Shown here: positions 9,817 to 19,719 of the stretch, one piece after another
Numbering within the stretch: position 1 is the stretch's first letter
How the letters are laid out: the number at the start of each line of letters is the position of its first letter
Source of the DNA: Aquimarina intermedia
GTDB lineage: Bacteria > Bacteroidota > Bacteroidia > Flavobacteriales > Flavobacteriaceae
DNA: 64,000 nt
Direction of reading: 5' to 3'
NCBI RefSeq assembly: GCF_008124785.1
Contig: NZ_VNHU01000006.1
Span: forward strand, 178,747-242,746
The notes under the pieces: model-generated
Database searches by the model: none
What the model saw: the letters and a program-made list of their open reading frames with translations, nothing else
What the model was told of the DNA's origin: nothing
Program-made: the position numbers and the translations under genes

Positions 9817-11091
9817 ATGAAACAGGATAAAATTGAAGATTTAACAACGATACGCATAGATAAAGAGAATTTGATCAACAGATTTATGCGCTATGTAGTG
9901 ATCGATACAGAGAGTGACCCTAATAGCGATACCACGCCCAGTACAAAAAAACAATGGGATCTTGCTAATATGTTGGTTGAAGAATTAAAACACATTGGAT
10001 TAACTGATGTAACTATTGATAAAAATGCTTATATCATGGCTACGCTGCCCAGCAATGTTGATCATAAAGTCCCTACTATCGGTTTTATTTCGCATTTTGA
10101 TACTACACCGGATTTTACCGGAGCCAATGTAAAACCTCAACGAATAGATGCATATGATGGAAAAGATATTATCTTAAATAAAAAAGAGCAAATCATCCTT
10201 TCTCCAGATTATTTTGAAGATTTAAAACTTTACATTGGTCAAACACTAATTACTACAGATGGAACTACGCTGTTAGGTGCTGATGACAAAGCAGGAATTA
10301 CAGAAATCATCTCTGCCATAGAATATTTGGTTAATCACCCGGAAATTAAGCATGGTGATATTCGAATTGGTTTTACACCAGATGAAGAAATAGGAAGAGG
10401 TGCTCATAAGTTTGACGTCAAAAAATTTAATGCTGATTGGGCCTACACTATGGATGGAAGTCAAATCGGAGAGTTAGAATATGAAAACTTTAATGCAGCC
10501 GGTGCTGTAGTTAAAATTAAGGGTAAAATTGTTCATCCGGGATATGCAAAGGGAAAGATGATTAATAGCATGTATATTGCCCAAGACTTTATCAACTCTT
10601 TACCACGACTAGAAACTCCTGAACATACCTCAGACAGACAAGGATTTTTTCATCTGCACCAAATGGAGGGTGATGTAGAAGAAACGACATTGCAGTACAT
10701 TATAAGAGATCACGATAAGGAACATTTTGAAGCTAGAAAAGAAATGCTTAGTAAGCTAGCTGGTGCATTAAATGAACAACATGGACAAGAAGTCATAACC
10801 GTAACTATAAAAGATCAGTACTACAATATGCGTGAAAAAGTTGCTCCCGTCATGCATATCGTAGACCTTGCAGAAGAAGCGATGAAATCTTTGGATGTTA
10901 CTCCGATCATAAAACCTATACGAGGAGGAACAGACGGATCCCAATTAAGTTATATGGGACTTCCCTGTCCAAATATATTTGCAGGTGGGCATAATTTTCA
11001 CGGTCGTTATGAGTATGTACCCGCAGAGAGCATGGTAAAAGCGACCGAAGTTATTATTAGAATTGCCGAACTTGCTGCAGGTAACAACTAA
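9817..11091 (+). CDS. pepT: Peptidase T (tripeptide aminopeptidase)
   Basis: 424 residues, close to the usual length of about 410. A cytoplasmic M20B zinc enzyme that removes the N-terminal residue of tripeptides. Visible are GFISHFDTTPDFTG (first zinc His-x-Asp), TTLLGADDKAGITEI (bridging Asp), FTPDEEIGRGAHKFD (catalytic Glu-Glu) and YTMDGSQIGELEYENFNAA, then GGTDGSQLSYMGLPCPNIFAGGHNFHG near the C-terminus. The first ATG is used; the N-terminus is about ten residues longer than usual, so an internal start is possible. It is divergent from the receptor gene and ends at a strong bidirectional terminator. Confidence 0.95.
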   Translation: MKQDKIEDLTTIRIDKENLINRFMRYVVIDTESDPNSDTTPSTKKQWDLANMLVEELKHIGLTDVTIDKNAYIMATLPSNVDHKVPTIGFISHFDTTPDFTGANVKPQRIDAYDGKDIILNKKEQIILSPDYFEDLKLYIGQTLITTDGTTLLGADDKAGITEIISAIEYLVNHPEIKHGDIRIGFTPDEEIGRGAHKFDVKKFNADWAYTMDGSQIGELEYENFNAAGAVVKIKGKIVHPGYAKGKMINSMYIAQDFINSLPRLETPEHTSDRQGFFHLHQMEGDVEETTLQYIIRDHDKEHFEARKEMLSKLAGALNEQHGQEVITVTIKDQYYNMREKVAPVMHIVDLAEEAMKSLDVTPIIKPIRGGTDGSQLSYMGLPCPNIFAGGHNFHGRYEYVPAESMVKATEVIIRIAELAAGNN

Positions 11092-11116
11092 GCAACAAGT
11101 GACTAGTCATAAAAAC

Positions 11117-11150
11117 AAAAGCGGAATAGTAATGCTACTATTCCGCTTTT
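11117..11150. terminator. Bidirectional terminator between pepT and yajC
   Basis: A perfect 15-bp stem (11117-11131 with 11136-11150) around a 4-nt loop, with A-rich and T-rich ends on both strands. It lies between the convergent ends of pepT and yajC and can serve both. Confidence 0.9.
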
Positions 11151-11169
11151 TAATTCCTACTCTAAGTTA

Positions 11170-11469
11170 TTATTTCTTTTTCTCTTCCTTTGGAGGAGCA
11201 TTTAACTTTTGACTCATATCTAACGAAATCGCTGATTTGTCATATGTTAATTTACCTGATCCGGTTTCTATAATAACTGCATTATTTTTTTCACTGAAAT
11301 CAAAAACTTTACCGTGCAACCCACTTTTGGTTACTATACGATCGCCTTTTTTAAGACTTTCAGAAAATTTTCTTTCCTTTTTTGCTTTTTGCATTTGCGG
11401 ACGTATCATAAAGAAATACATCACTACAAAAATCAATATAAAAGGAGCAAATGATTGTAGTTGTTCCAT
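11170..11469 (-). CDS. yajC: Sec translocase auxiliary subunit YajC
   Basis: 99 residues with one N-terminal membrane helix (FAPFILIFVVMYFFMIRPQMQKAK, about residues 6-29) followed by a small basic domain (GDRIVTKSGLHGKVFDF), the standard YajC layout. YajC associates with SecDF at the inner membrane. The gene starts 9 bp after the DUF1573 lipoprotein gene ends, so the two share a transcript, probably with nusB upstream. Confidence 0.95.
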   Translation of the reverse strand: MEQLQSFAPFILIFVVMYFFMIRPQMQKAKKERKFSESLKKGDRIVTKSGLHGKVFDFSEKNNAVIIETGSGKLTYDKSAISLDMSQKLNAPPKEEKKK

Positions 11470-11478
11470 AAATTTAAA

Positions 11479-11958
11479 TTACTCGCTTACAGGAGTTCCG
11501 CTTACTGGTTGAGCTTTAGGTGTAACTAGAGCTTTAATCTTAATAACTTCTTTACCTGTCTCAGTATTTGCAGTAATTGTAACTGTTTTGTTTTGTTGGT
11601 TTGGTTTACCACTAGAGTTGAACTTAACTAACATTTCACCAGTTGCACCAGGAGCGATAGGCTCTGTTGGGTAACTTGGCACAGTACATCCACAACTACC
11701 TTTAGCGTTTACAATTACTAATGGCGTCTTACCAGTGTTTGTAAAAGAAAATGTATGCTCAACAACATCACCTTCATTTATAGTTCCAAAATCATGCTCA
11801 ATTTCTGCAAATGTCATCACTGGAAATTCTGTGTTTTTTGCATCACGCTCTGCTGCGATCTCTACATTTTCTTCGTTAACTTTTTTCGTTGCATTATCTT
11901 TACAAGACACTATCGTCATAGCAAAAATACCAGCTAAAATTAAGATTCCTTTTTTCAT
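11479..11958 (-). CDS. DUF1573 domain lipoprotein
   Basis: 159 residues. A lipoprotein signal with lipobox IVSC (about residue 19) is followed by a short charged linker and one DUF1573 domain of Ig-like fold (about 45-150: FAEIEHDFGTINEGDVVEHTF, FTNTGKTPLVIVNAKGSCGCT). The SCGCT motif is a family signature. Function is not established; relatives are exported or cell-surface proteins. The order nusB-DUF1573-yajC is common in flavobacteria, which supports the call. Confidence 0.9.
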   Translation of the reverse strand: MKKGILILAGIFAMTIVSCKDNATKKVNEENVEIAAERDAKNTEFPVMTFAEIEHDFGTINEGDVVEHTFSFTNTGKTPLVIVNAKGSCGCTVPSYPTEPIAPGATGEMLVKFNSSGKPNQQNKTVTITANTETGKEVIKIKALVTPKAQPVSGTPVSE

Positions 11959-12007
11959 TACTTGGGTTTTTAATTAATTTGGGTTAAAAATACTATTTTT
12001 TACTAAA

Positions 12008-12952
12008 CTACATAAGTCCTCTTCCAACTTTCTGCAGCTTGCCGTTCTCTTGGTATTCTTTTGAAATTTTGTCCAAAATACCGTTGATAAATATACTACT
12101 TTTTGGAGTACTATACTCCTTGGCTATTTCAAGATATTCGTTAATGGTTACCTTTACCGGAATCGAAGGAAATTTCACAAACTCGCAGATAGCCATATTG
12201 ATAATTGCCTTATCGAGCTCTGCAATTCTGTCCTTATCCCAGTTTGGTGTTCTACCATCAATTTCTTTGCCAAATTCCCCACCATTCAAACAAGTTTTTC
12301 TAAAAATATCTATCGCAAACCTCCTGTCATCGTGATCTTTATATAAATCAGGCAGCGATAAACTCTCGGTGTGCGTAGGCTTTATTTTTCGCAATGTTTT
12401 AAGAATAGCTGTGTTTACCAGAGGTAAGTCGTCCACCCAGGTTAGTCGTTTGTCTTCGTAATAATCAAACAACTTTTCATTTGGAGCTATGACTTCTTTA
12501 AAAATTGCTAGTAGAAAGTCCTTATCTTCTTTAAAAGAACTCAGCGTAGTACGCATATATTCTTTGTAAATGTCACTCTCCTTAATAGCTTCCCAAAGAA
12601 TCACAACATACTCACTGTCTAACTCCCAACAATTGAGCTTCTTTTTCTCCATGATAGTTTTAAGCTCTTCATTTTTATTTAAAAGCAGTAAAACTTCATT
12701 ATTTACAAATTTGGTATTTGGATTTTTATCTTCAGAGGTAGCCAGATATTTCTTTTTACTTTTAGAAAGAAAATCCTCGGCGTGTTTTCTGATCTCTACC
12801 AGAAGTTGAAGATTAATTAGGAATAGATCATACATCTGATCAATACTGAAAAGAAGAAATTTCTCTTCTTTAATTAGGTCATCGCTTTGCGTCTGCTCCA
12901 TAGAATAGAGTGACTGCATTACCTTAACTCGAATATGTCTTCTGGTCAACAT
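12008..12952 (-). CDS. nusB: Transcription antitermination factor NusB
   Basis: 314 residues, about twice the enterobacterial length but normal for Bacteroidota, whose NusB carries an extended insert between the N-terminal helix pair (TRRHIRVKVMQSLYSM, residues 3-18) and the C-terminal core (about 180-310: LVNTAILKTLRKIKP, AIINMAICEFVKFPSIPVKVTINEYLEIAKEY). NusB helps assemble the antitermination complex on rRNA leaders. It is the first gene of the nusB-DUF1573-yajC run, and the leucine dehydrogenase hairpin lies just upstream. Confidence 0.93.
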   Translation of the reverse strand: MLTRRHIRVKVMQSLYSMEQTQSDDLIKEEKFLLFSIDQMYDLFLINLQLLVEIRKHAEDFLSKSKKKYLATSEDKNPNTKFVNNEVLLLLNKNEELKTIMEKKKLNCWELDSEYVVILWEAIKESDIYKEYMRTTLSSFKEDKDFLLAIFKEVIAPNEKLFDYYEDKRLTWVDDLPLVNTAILKTLRKIKPTHTESLSLPDLYKDHDDRRFAIDIFRKTCLNGGEFGKEIDGRTPNWDKDRIAELDKAIINMAICEFVKFPSIPVKVTINEYLEIAKEYSTPKSSIFINGILDKISKEYQENGKLQKVGRGLM

Positions 12953-12980
12953 AGAAAATTACAAAGAACTTAACATTAAT

Positions 12981-13008
12981 AAGGCGAAAGCGTCGTTGCT
13001 TTCGCCTT
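12981..13008 (-). terminator. Hairpin after leucine dehydrogenase
   Basis: An 11-bp GC-containing stem (12981-12991 with 12998-13008) around a 6-nt loop lies between the dehydrogenase stop and the nusB start. The T tract after it on the minus strand is weak, so termination may be partial. Confidence 0.65.
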
Positions 13009-13035
13009 GCAAAAATAGTATTATTTTTTATCTAC

Positions 13036-14139
13036 TTATCTTAAATTCTCTTTTTTTCTATTCTCTATTCTTTCCTCAGCAATTCGCATTGCAGCAGCAT
13101 TTGTTGTAATGTTGGCTTCTTGAGCTTTAGAAAGAATCTCTAAGGTTGTATTATAAATATTTTCTGTTTTAGCCATAATCTGATCTCTACCATAGCCTTC
13201 AATTTCAGCATATACATTTATAATACCTCCTGCATTAATCAAGAAATCCGGAGCATACACTATTCCCTTTTCTTGCAATAAGGCCCCATGTACACCCTCT
13301 ACAGCTAACTGATTATTTGCTGCCCCGGCGATAACTTTAACATTTAGCTTATTAATTGTATCGTCATTTATAGTAGCTCCCAAAGCACAAGGTGCATAAA
13401 TATCCGCTGTTTCAGCATACAAATCTGATCCTCTGTAAATATCAGCTCCGTACTTTTTACTTACTTCTTGTAAACGTTCTTCATTAATATCGGTAATAAT
13501 AACATTAGCACCTTCTTCTTTTGCTAAGCGTACCAATTCTTCGCCTACATGACCAATACCTTGAACCAAAATACGTTTTCCGGATAAGGCATCATTTCCG
13601 TAGGCATATTTTGTAGCAGCTTTCATCCCCATATATACTCCATAAGCTGTAACAGGAGAAGGGTTTCCCGCACCTCCTTTGGATTCAGAAATACCGGTAA
13701 CATACGGTGTTACTTCACGTACAGTATCCATATCAGATGTTTCCATCCCAATATCCTCGGCAGTATAGTATTTTCCTCCTAAAGTATCTACAAATTTCCC
13801 AAAACGTCTCATGAGTTCAGGCGTCTTAATTAATTTTGGGTCTCCTATGATTACTGCTTTTCCTCCTCCGAGATTTAAGCCGGTAATCGCAGATTTATAG
13901 GTCATCCCTCTCGATAATCGTAGCACATCATTTAGGGCATCCCACTCAGTTTGATAATCATACATTCTAGTCCCACCCAAAGCAGGCCCTAAAACTGTGT
14001 TATGCACACCAATTATTGCCTTTAAACCTGTATCTTTGTCCTGACAAAAAACAATTTGTTCGTGATCATTAAAAGATAGCTGACCAAACACAGGAGCTTC
14101 TTTTTTTAATTGATTTGCAGTAAGCACTTCAGTCGTCAT
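13036..14139 (-). CDS. Leucine dehydrogenase (Glu/Leu/Phe/Val dehydrogenase family)
   Basis: 367 residues, the length of leucine dehydrogenases rather than the longer glutamate enzymes. It deaminates branched-chain amino acids to 2-oxo acids with NAD. The dimerisation and substrate domain has ALGGTRMYDY and the catalytic region MTYKSAITGLNLGGGKAVI with Lys82 and Lys94; the Rossmann part has VQGIGHVGEELVRLAKEEG (glycine-rich loop) followed by an Asp (ITDINEERL) that fits NAD preference. Single gene with its own terminator; it supplies the route that HMG-CoA lyase (4106-4972) finishes. Confidence 0.93.
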   Translation of the reverse strand: MTTEVLTANQLKKEAPVFGQLSFNDHEQIVFCQDKDTGLKAIIGVHNTVLGPALGGTRMYDYQTEWDALNDVLRLSRGMTYKSAITGLNLGGGKAVIIGDPKLIKTPELMRRFGKFVDTLGGKYYTAEDIGMETSDMDTVREVTPYVTGISESKGGAGNPSPVTAYGVYMGMKAATKYAYGNDALSGKRILVQGIGHVGEELVRLAKEEGANVIITDINEERLQEVSKKYGADIYRGSDLYAETADIYAPCALGATINDDTINKLNVKVIAGAANNQLAVEGVHGALLQEKGIVYAPDFLINAGGIINVYAEIEGYGRDQIMAKTENIYNTTLEILSKAQEANITTNAAAMRIAEERIENRKKENLR

Positions 14140-14279
14140 TTTTGGAAATTTTAAATGGTTACAATTAAATTATAATCAAAATTAGGCTGCTAAAATAACT
14201 TATTTTTACGAATGTATGTTTTATCATAGCACAATTTTAAGAATATGTCAATAAATATTTTCAATAACACCTACATTAT

Positions 14280-16037
14280 ATGCGTGCATTAAGGCATTTA
14301 AATAAATATTTCCGCAAATATAAATCACGCTTAATTATTGGCTTGATTATTACAATAATAGCCAGAATCTTTGCTATAGCAGTTCCTAAATTCATAGGAG
14401 ATTCAGTTGATGTAGTTGATTTGTATCTAAAAAATGAAGTACAGAATTTAGAACTGGTGAAGGACGAATTAATCATGAATATTCTTTTAATTCTTGGATC
14501 CGTTCTCATCGCTGCGTTTTTTACTTTTTTAATGCGACAAACATTTATCGTAGTATCAAGACATATCGAATATGACCTGAAAAACGAAGTATATCGACAC
14601 TATGAACGTCTTTCTTTAAATTTTTATAAAAAAAATCGTACCGGAGATTTAATGAATCGTATTAGTGAAGATGTTGGTAAAGTTAGAATGTACGTTGGAC
14701 CGGCAATAATGTACAGCGTCAATACCGTTACCCTGTTTGTAGTGGTTATCGGCTATATGGCCAGTATCGCTCCAGAACTTACACTCTATACAGTTGCCCC
14801 GTTACCAATATTATCACTTTCCATTTATAAGTTGAGTGTTGCTATCCATAAACGAAGTACAATTGTACAACAGTACCTATCCAAATTAACCACCTTTACA
14901 CAGGAATCATTTAGTGGTATAACTGTCATCAAAGCGTATGGTATTGAAGCGCAAACTCAAGATAACTTTACTGAATTATCAGATCAGAATAAGGATAAAA
15001 ATATTGACCTGGCTAAAGTGCAAGCACTATTTTTTCCATTGATGGTATTATTAATTGGGTTTAGTAATTTGATCGTAATATATATTGGCGGAAGACAATA
15101 CATCGATGGGACTATAACTGAACTTGGCGTAATTGTAGAATTCATTATTTTTGTCAATATGCTCACGTGGCCTGTAGCAACCGTAGGATGGGTTACCTCC
15201 ATTGTACAACAAGCTGAAGCTTCTCAAGTACGTATCAACGAATTTTTGAGTCAGGAACCAGAAATCGTAAATCATGTAAAGCACACTACACCCATACACG
15301 GAAACATTGTTTTCGACAATGTGACTTTTACATATGATGACACCAATATTACTGCACTAAAAGGAATTAATCTTAACGTCAAACGCGGTGAGACTTTGGC
15401 AATTATTGGTAAAACAGGATCCGGAAAATCGACTATCTTGGATTTAATAGGTAGACTCTACGATGTTTCCACCGGTGAGATACGTATTGATAATAAAAAA
15501 ATCGACCAGTTAAACCTTACTGATCTAAGAGAAAATATAGGGTATGTACCGCAGGATGCTTTTCTGTTTAGTGATTCGATTAAGAATAATATAAGTTTTG
15601 GAAAAGAAGATGCCAGCCAAGAAGAAATTGAAGCCGCTGCAAGAAAAGCAGTAGTACATTCAAATATTACTAATTTTAGTAAAGGATATGAAACCGTACT
15701 TGGTGAACGAGGAATTACACTGTCTGGCGGTCAAAAACAACGTGTATCAATAGCCAGAGCGATCATAAAAGATCCGGCTATCTTGTTATTTGATGATTGT
15801 CTATCTGCGGTAGATACCGAAACCGAAGAACAGATTTTATCCAATCTCAACAAAATAACAAAAAACAAAACCACATTTATTGTAAGTCATCGTATCTCAA
15901 CTGTTAAGAATGCAGATCAAATAATTGTTTTGGACGAAGGAAAAATAATACAGCAAGGATCTCATAACCAGCTTTTAAACACTGATGGTTACTATAAAAA
16001 ATTGTATTTAAAACAATTAAGCGAAAAAGAAATTTGA
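14280..16037 (+). CDS. ABC exporter half-transporter (membrane domain fused to ATPase)
   Basis: 585 residues. Six membrane segments lie in about the first 310 residues, then an ATPase domain with Walker A (GKTGSGKST, about 377-385), Q-loop YVPQDAFLF, signature LSGGQKQR and Walker B ILLFDDCLSAVDTE, and the switch His in IVSHRIS. This is an MsbA/multidrug-type exporter that works as a dimer in the inner membrane. It is divergent from leucine dehydrogenase and 77 bp upstream of the DUF3276 gene. A role in lipid export or drug efflux cannot be separated from sequence alone. Confidence 0.92.
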   Translation: MRALRHLNKYFRKYKSRLIIGLIITIIARIFAIAVPKFIGDSVDVVDLYLKNEVQNLELVKDELIMNILLILGSVLIAAFFTFLMRQTFIVVSRHIEYDLKNEVYRHYERLSLNFYKKNRTGDLMNRISEDVGKVRMYVGPAIMYSVNTVTLFVVVIGYMASIAPELTLYTVAPLPILSLSIYKLSVAIHKRSTIVQQYLSKLTTFTQESFSGITVIKAYGIEAQTQDNFTELSDQNKDKNIDLAKVQALFFPLMVLLIGFSNLIVIYIGGRQYIDGTITELGVIVEFIIFVNMLTWPVATVGWVTSIVQQAEASQVRINEFLSQEPEIVNHVKHTTPIHGNIVFDNVTFTYDDTNITALKGINLNVKRGETLAIIGKTGSGKSTILDLIGRLYDVSTGEIRIDNKKIDQLNLTDLRENIGYVPQDAFLFSDSIKNNISFGKEDASQEEIEAAARKAVVHSNITNFSKGYETVLGERGITLSGGQKQRVSIARAIIKDPAILLFDDCLSAVDTETEEQILSNLNKITKNKTTFIVSHRISTVKNADQIIVLDEGKIIQQGSHNQLLNTDGYYKKLYLKQLSEKEI

Positions 16038-16114
16038 GTTTTTGTTGCGCGATTAACATTTTTTTTGGATTTTTGAATTCATCATACTATACTAATTAAT
16101 TAAGAAATAGGATT

Positions 16115-16513
16115 ATGAGTGACCATGAAATGATGGAGAAAGAAGAAATTTTCTCAAAAGTCTTAAGAGCAGGACGAAGAACATATTTCTTTGACGTAAG
16201 AGCCACAAAAGCAGGAGATTATTATCTAACTATAACAGAAAGTAAAAAGTTCACCAACGACGATGGATCTTTTCACTATAAAAAGCATAAGATCTATTTA
16301 TACAAAGAAGATTTTGCCGGTTTCACTGAGATTCTAAATGAAATGACCGACTTTGTTATCAATGAAAAAGGCGAAGAAGTAATTAGTGAAAGACATCAAA
16401 AAGATTATCAAAAATCACAAGACCAAGAAGTCTATACTTCAAAAGAAAATGGTAAAATAGCCACTGCAGCATCTGCTGAAAGCTTTACCGATGTGAGTTT
16501 TGACGATATATAA
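16115..16513 (+). CDS. DUF3276 (PUR-alpha-like) nucleic-acid-binding protein
   Basis: 132 residues. The core EIFSKVLRAGRRTYFFDVRATKAGDYYLTITESKK with FHYKKHKIYLYKEDFAGF matches DUF3276, a Bacteroidota family with a PUR-alpha/Whirly-like fold that binds single-stranded nucleic acid in structurally studied relatives. The C-terminal 35 residues are low-complexity and acidic. It is followed after 24 bp by a strong terminator. The biological target is unknown. Confidence 0.88.
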   Translation: MSDHEMMEKEEIFSKVLRAGRRTYFFDVRATKAGDYYLTITESKKFTNDDGSFHYKKHKIYLYKEDFAGFTEILNEMTDFVINEKGEEVISERHQKDYQKSQDQEVYTSKENGKIATAASAESFTDVSFDDI

Positions 16514-16537
16514 ACTCAGATTGTCTTAAAAAAATTC

Positions 16538-16570
16538 AAAAACCGTTTCCTGAAAGAAACGGTTTTTTTT
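16538..16570 (+). terminator. Terminator after the DUF3276 gene
   Basis: A 12-bp stem (16538-16549 with 16556-16567) around a 6-nt loop runs into eight T on the plus strand. Confidence 0.9.
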
Positions 16571-16619
16571 AGGACCTAAAATAAGTATCTTGCCCTCGTA
16601 ACTTTATAAAACTACTCCC

Positions 16620-19136
16620 ATGTTAAGAAACAGTTTGCTTCTCGTGTTTTTTATTGCAAATCTTTTAACTGCGCAAAAGCAATTGTCTCTGGATTATTAT
16701 TTATCTGATACTGACATTAGTTACAATCCTGAGATCCCTAAGCCACAAGACATATTGGGATATATCCCCGGAGAATGGCATGTTACACATGATAAGCTAG
16801 TCGAATACATGCGTGTGCTGGCGAATGTTTCTCCACGAATCACGCTAGAGAACAGAGGGACAACGTATGAAAACCGTCCGTTGCTATTATTAACTATCAC
16901 TTCTGAACAAAATCATAGTAATCTTTCATCAATTCAACAAAAGCATGTAGAGGGAGTTCACCAAAAACTAACGGATGCAATCATTGACGATATGCCTGTG
17001 GTTGTTTATCAGGGCTTCTCCATACACGGCAATGAACCTAGTGGATCAAATGCTGCTTTGTTATTAGCTTACCATCTGGCTGCAGCTGAAGGAAAGGCTA
17101 TCAACGAACTCTTATCCAACGTAGTAATTCTATTAGATCCCTCATTCAATCCGGATGGCCTGCAACGTTTTGCCAGCTGGGTAAATGCTAACAAAAACAA
17201 AAACATAACCCCTGATTCTCAAGACAGAGAATATAATGAAACCTGGCCAGGGGGTCGTACAAACCACTATTGGTTTGACATGAATCGTGATTGGCTACCC
17301 GTACAACTACCCGAATCCCGCGCCAGAATAACAACTTTTCACAATTGGTATCCCAATATACTTACCGATCACCATGAGATGGGTACTAATAGCACGTTTT
17401 TCTTTCAACCAGGTATCCCTTCCCGTACACATCCGCTTACACCTGCTAAAAATCAAGAACTAACCAGAGAAATTGGAAATTATCACGCCGCTGCTTTGGA
17501 TAAGATTGGCTCTCTATATTATACCGAAGAGAATTTTGATGATTTTTACTATGGTAAAGGCTCAACCTTTCCTGATATTCATGGAAGTGTCGGTATTTTA
17601 TTCGAGCAAGCAAGCTCGAGAGGACATGCGCAGAATAGTGATAATGGGACTATCACCTTTCCTTTTACAATCAGAAATCAACTGACTGCTGCACTATCAA
17701 CTCTAAAAGCAGCAAATAGTATGCGGGTATCCTTACTGAAATACCAAAATGATTTTTATACCGGTTTAAATAAAAATAACCTCAGGGGATATTATGTTTT
17801 TGGTAATGAGAAGGACGCTGCGTCTACCAATGCATTAGCTGATATATTAGACGCCCATAAAATTGAGTTTTACAACTTAACAAAAAGTGAATTTTATAAC
17901 GACATCTCCTTTAAAAAAGGGAATAGCTATATAGTGCCTAAAAATCAAAGACAACATAAACTGATTGAGGCGATTTTTGAAAAAAGAACTAGTTTCAAGG
18001 ACAGTCTTTTTTACGATGTTTCCGCATGGACACTGCCTCTGGCATTTAATCAGCAGTATACGGAAGTATTCAAAGATATTAAGCGCGGAACCAAAGTAGA
18101 TTCAGTTGAAAATAAAACTACCAAAATTTCCTCAGCCAGCGCTTATGGTTACGTTATGGAATGGCATGAATATTACACCCCAAAAGCACTTTACCAAATT
18201 TTGAATAAAGGCTTGCGTGCAAAAGTTGGTATGAAACCCTTTACTATCAAAAACAAAACGTACGATTACGGAACAGTATTCATTCCTGTACAAAATCAAA
18301 AGCTAACACAGTCAGAGCTCTTTGAGTTTCTAAACACATTATCAGCAAAAAATCATATACAAATTGATCCTGTTACCACCGGACTAACAACAGGGATAGA
18401 TCTGGGAAGTTCTAAATTTAAACCTCTCAAAAAACCTACTGTTGCAATGTTAGTGGGCGAAGGTATTACTCCGTATGATGCCGGTGAGATATGGCACCTG
18501 TTAGATCAACGTTTCGATATACCTTTAAATAAGATTGAACTTTCAAGTATAGAAAATAGCACGCTTACAAACTATTCACATCTTATAATCCCAAATAGTA
18601 AAACAGAGTCCTTTACTAAATCACAAGAGGAAAAATTGACAAATTGGTTAAAAAGCGGAGGAACTCTAATTGGTTTTAGAAACACCGCTGAAGTTTTCAA
18701 TGATTGGAAACTTTTAGATTTGAACTTTCTTAAGCCTGACAATATTGCAAAAAACATTTCATTTGAACAGAAAGATGATTTCTCTGGAGCCCAAAATATA
18801 GGTGGTGCTATTTTTGAAGCTCAATTAGACCGTTCGCATCCCATTAATTTTGGATATCATACAAAAAAGCTAGCGCTATTTCGTAACACAACAAAATTTA
18901 TCAAACCTGATAGAGAAAGCTTTAACAATCCAATTCAGTATACAGAAAAGCCATTGCTTAGTGGTTATATAAGTAAAAAAAATCTTGATAGCCTTGCGGG
19001 TACTGTTCCCTTCGTGCATAAAAAGGTTGATAATGGTCGTGTAATTTTGTTTACCGATAATGTAAACTTCAGAGGCTTTTGGTATGGTACAAATAAGCTG
19101 ATGATGAACGCTATTTTCTTTGATAAAGCTATGTAA
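16620..19136 (+). CDS. Secreted M14 family zinc carboxypeptidase
   Basis: 838 residues with a signal peptide (cleavage near residue 18, LLTAQ). The peptidase domain has the zinc motif H136-G-N-E139, a conserved FDMNRDW (Arg223), the DHHEMG site supplying the third zinc ligand (His251 or His252), and the catalytic Glu in GILFEQ (Glu329). The last 400 residues include a glutamine-amidotransferase-like region (VAMLVGEGITPYDAGEIWHLLDQ, near 615) common in long Bacteroidota M14 proteins. It probably trims peptides in the periplasm or outside. Start chosen for the signal peptide. Single gene, convergent with the Mpo1-like gene. Confidence 0.9.
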   Translation: MLRNSLLLVFFIANLLTAQKQLSLDYYLSDTDISYNPEIPKPQDILGYIPGEWHVTHDKLVEYMRVLANVSPRITLENRGTTYENRPLLLLTITSEQNHSNLSSIQQKHVEGVHQKLTDAIIDDMPVVVYQGFSIHGNEPSGSNAALLLAYHLAAAEGKAINELLSNVVILLDPSFNPDGLQRFASWVNANKNKNITPDSQDREYNETWPGGRTNHYWFDMNRDWLPVQLPESRARITTFHNWYPNILTDHHEMGTNSTFFFQPGIPSRTHPLTPAKNQELTREIGNYHAAALDKIGSLYYTEENFDDFYYGKGSTFPDIHGSVGILFEQASSRGHAQNSDNGTITFPFTIRNQLTAALSTLKAANSMRVSLLKYQNDFYTGLNKNNLRGYYVFGNEKDAASTNALADILDAHKIEFYNLTKSEFYNDISFKKGNSYIVPKNQRQHKLIEAIFEKRTSFKDSLFYDVSAWTLPLAFNQQYTEVFKDIKRGTKVDSVENKTTKISSASAYGYVMEWHEYYTPKALYQILNKGLRAKVGMKPFTIKNKTYDYGTVFIPVQNQKLTQSELFEFLNTLSAKNHIQIDPVTTGLTTGIDLGSSKFKPLKKPTVAMLVGEGITPYDAGEIWHLLDQRFDIPLNKIELSSIENSTLTNYSHLIIPNSKTESFTKSQEEKLTNWLKSGGTLIGFRNTAEVFNDWKLLDLNFLKPDNIAKNISFEQKDDFSGAQNIGGAIFEAQLDRSHPINFGYHTKKLALFRNTTKFIKPDRESFNNPIQYTEKPLLSGYISKKNLDSLAGTVPFVHKKVDNGRVILFTDNVNFRGFWYGTNKLMMNAIFFDKAM

Positions 19137-19168
19137 TCAGTATAGTTTATAATTAGCCTTCACCCCTT

Positions 19169-19633
19169 TTAAACGATCTTAAACCACTTTTGGAGTATCC
19201 AGGCAGGCCCAATTAGTAAAAATTGTAAATCCTTGGCGAATGATGGTTTTTTACCTTCAATTTTATGGCCGTAAAACTGCCCTATCCAAGCTAGCACAAA
19301 AATACCCAATGATAAGATCCAGAGCGTTCCTATCTGGGATAGGAAATAATTACCTAGAATACACAAAAAAGAAAATATCCCGATGGCTATTGCCATTTTG
19401 ATAGATAATCGAATATAAAAGATTAACGCTACCAAAAGTGCAACTACAGCCCAGTTTTCTAACAACCAAAAAGATTCGGGCAGTATTTTATCCAAAGGTC
19501 CCGGAGGAATACTCATTAGTAAACCAACAATTGAAAAAAATATTAAAGGCACACAAATATAATGTATCAAGATATTTTTTTCGTTTTTATGACTTACGGC
19601 GTACTCCTCGAACCAACTATGCAAAGATTTCAT
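19169..19633 (-). CDS. Mpo1-like (DUF962) membrane protein
   Basis: 154 residues with about four hydrophobic segments. The N-terminal SLHSWFEEYAVSHKNEKNILIHYICVPLI and the FVLAWIGQFYGHKIEGKKP stretch carry the spaced histidines of the DUF962/YGL010w family. Yeast Mpo1 is an iron-dependent dioxygenase of 2-hydroxy fatty acids; whether the bacterial protein has the same activity is not known. It is monocistronic and convergent with the M14 peptidase gene. Confidence 0.85.
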   Translation of the reverse strand: MKSLHSWFEEYAVSHKNEKNILIHYICVPLIFFSIVGLLMSIPPGPLDKILPESFWLLENWAVVALLVALIFYIRLSIKMAIAIGIFSFLCILGNYFLSQIGTLWILSLGIFVLAWIGQFYGHKIEGKKPSFAKDLQFLLIGPAWILQKWFKIV

Positions 19634-19719
19634 AAAAATATATTTATAAACTAAGGTAATATAAAATTGGCTGTTTTAATAATAATGCATTATTTTATAG
19701 GTATAATCAAAACAACGTT

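Noticed and set aside
16590..16619. TATCTTGC as a promoter -7 before the M14 gene
   Set aside because: It lacks one T of TAnnTTTG and has no -33 partner at 19 nt.
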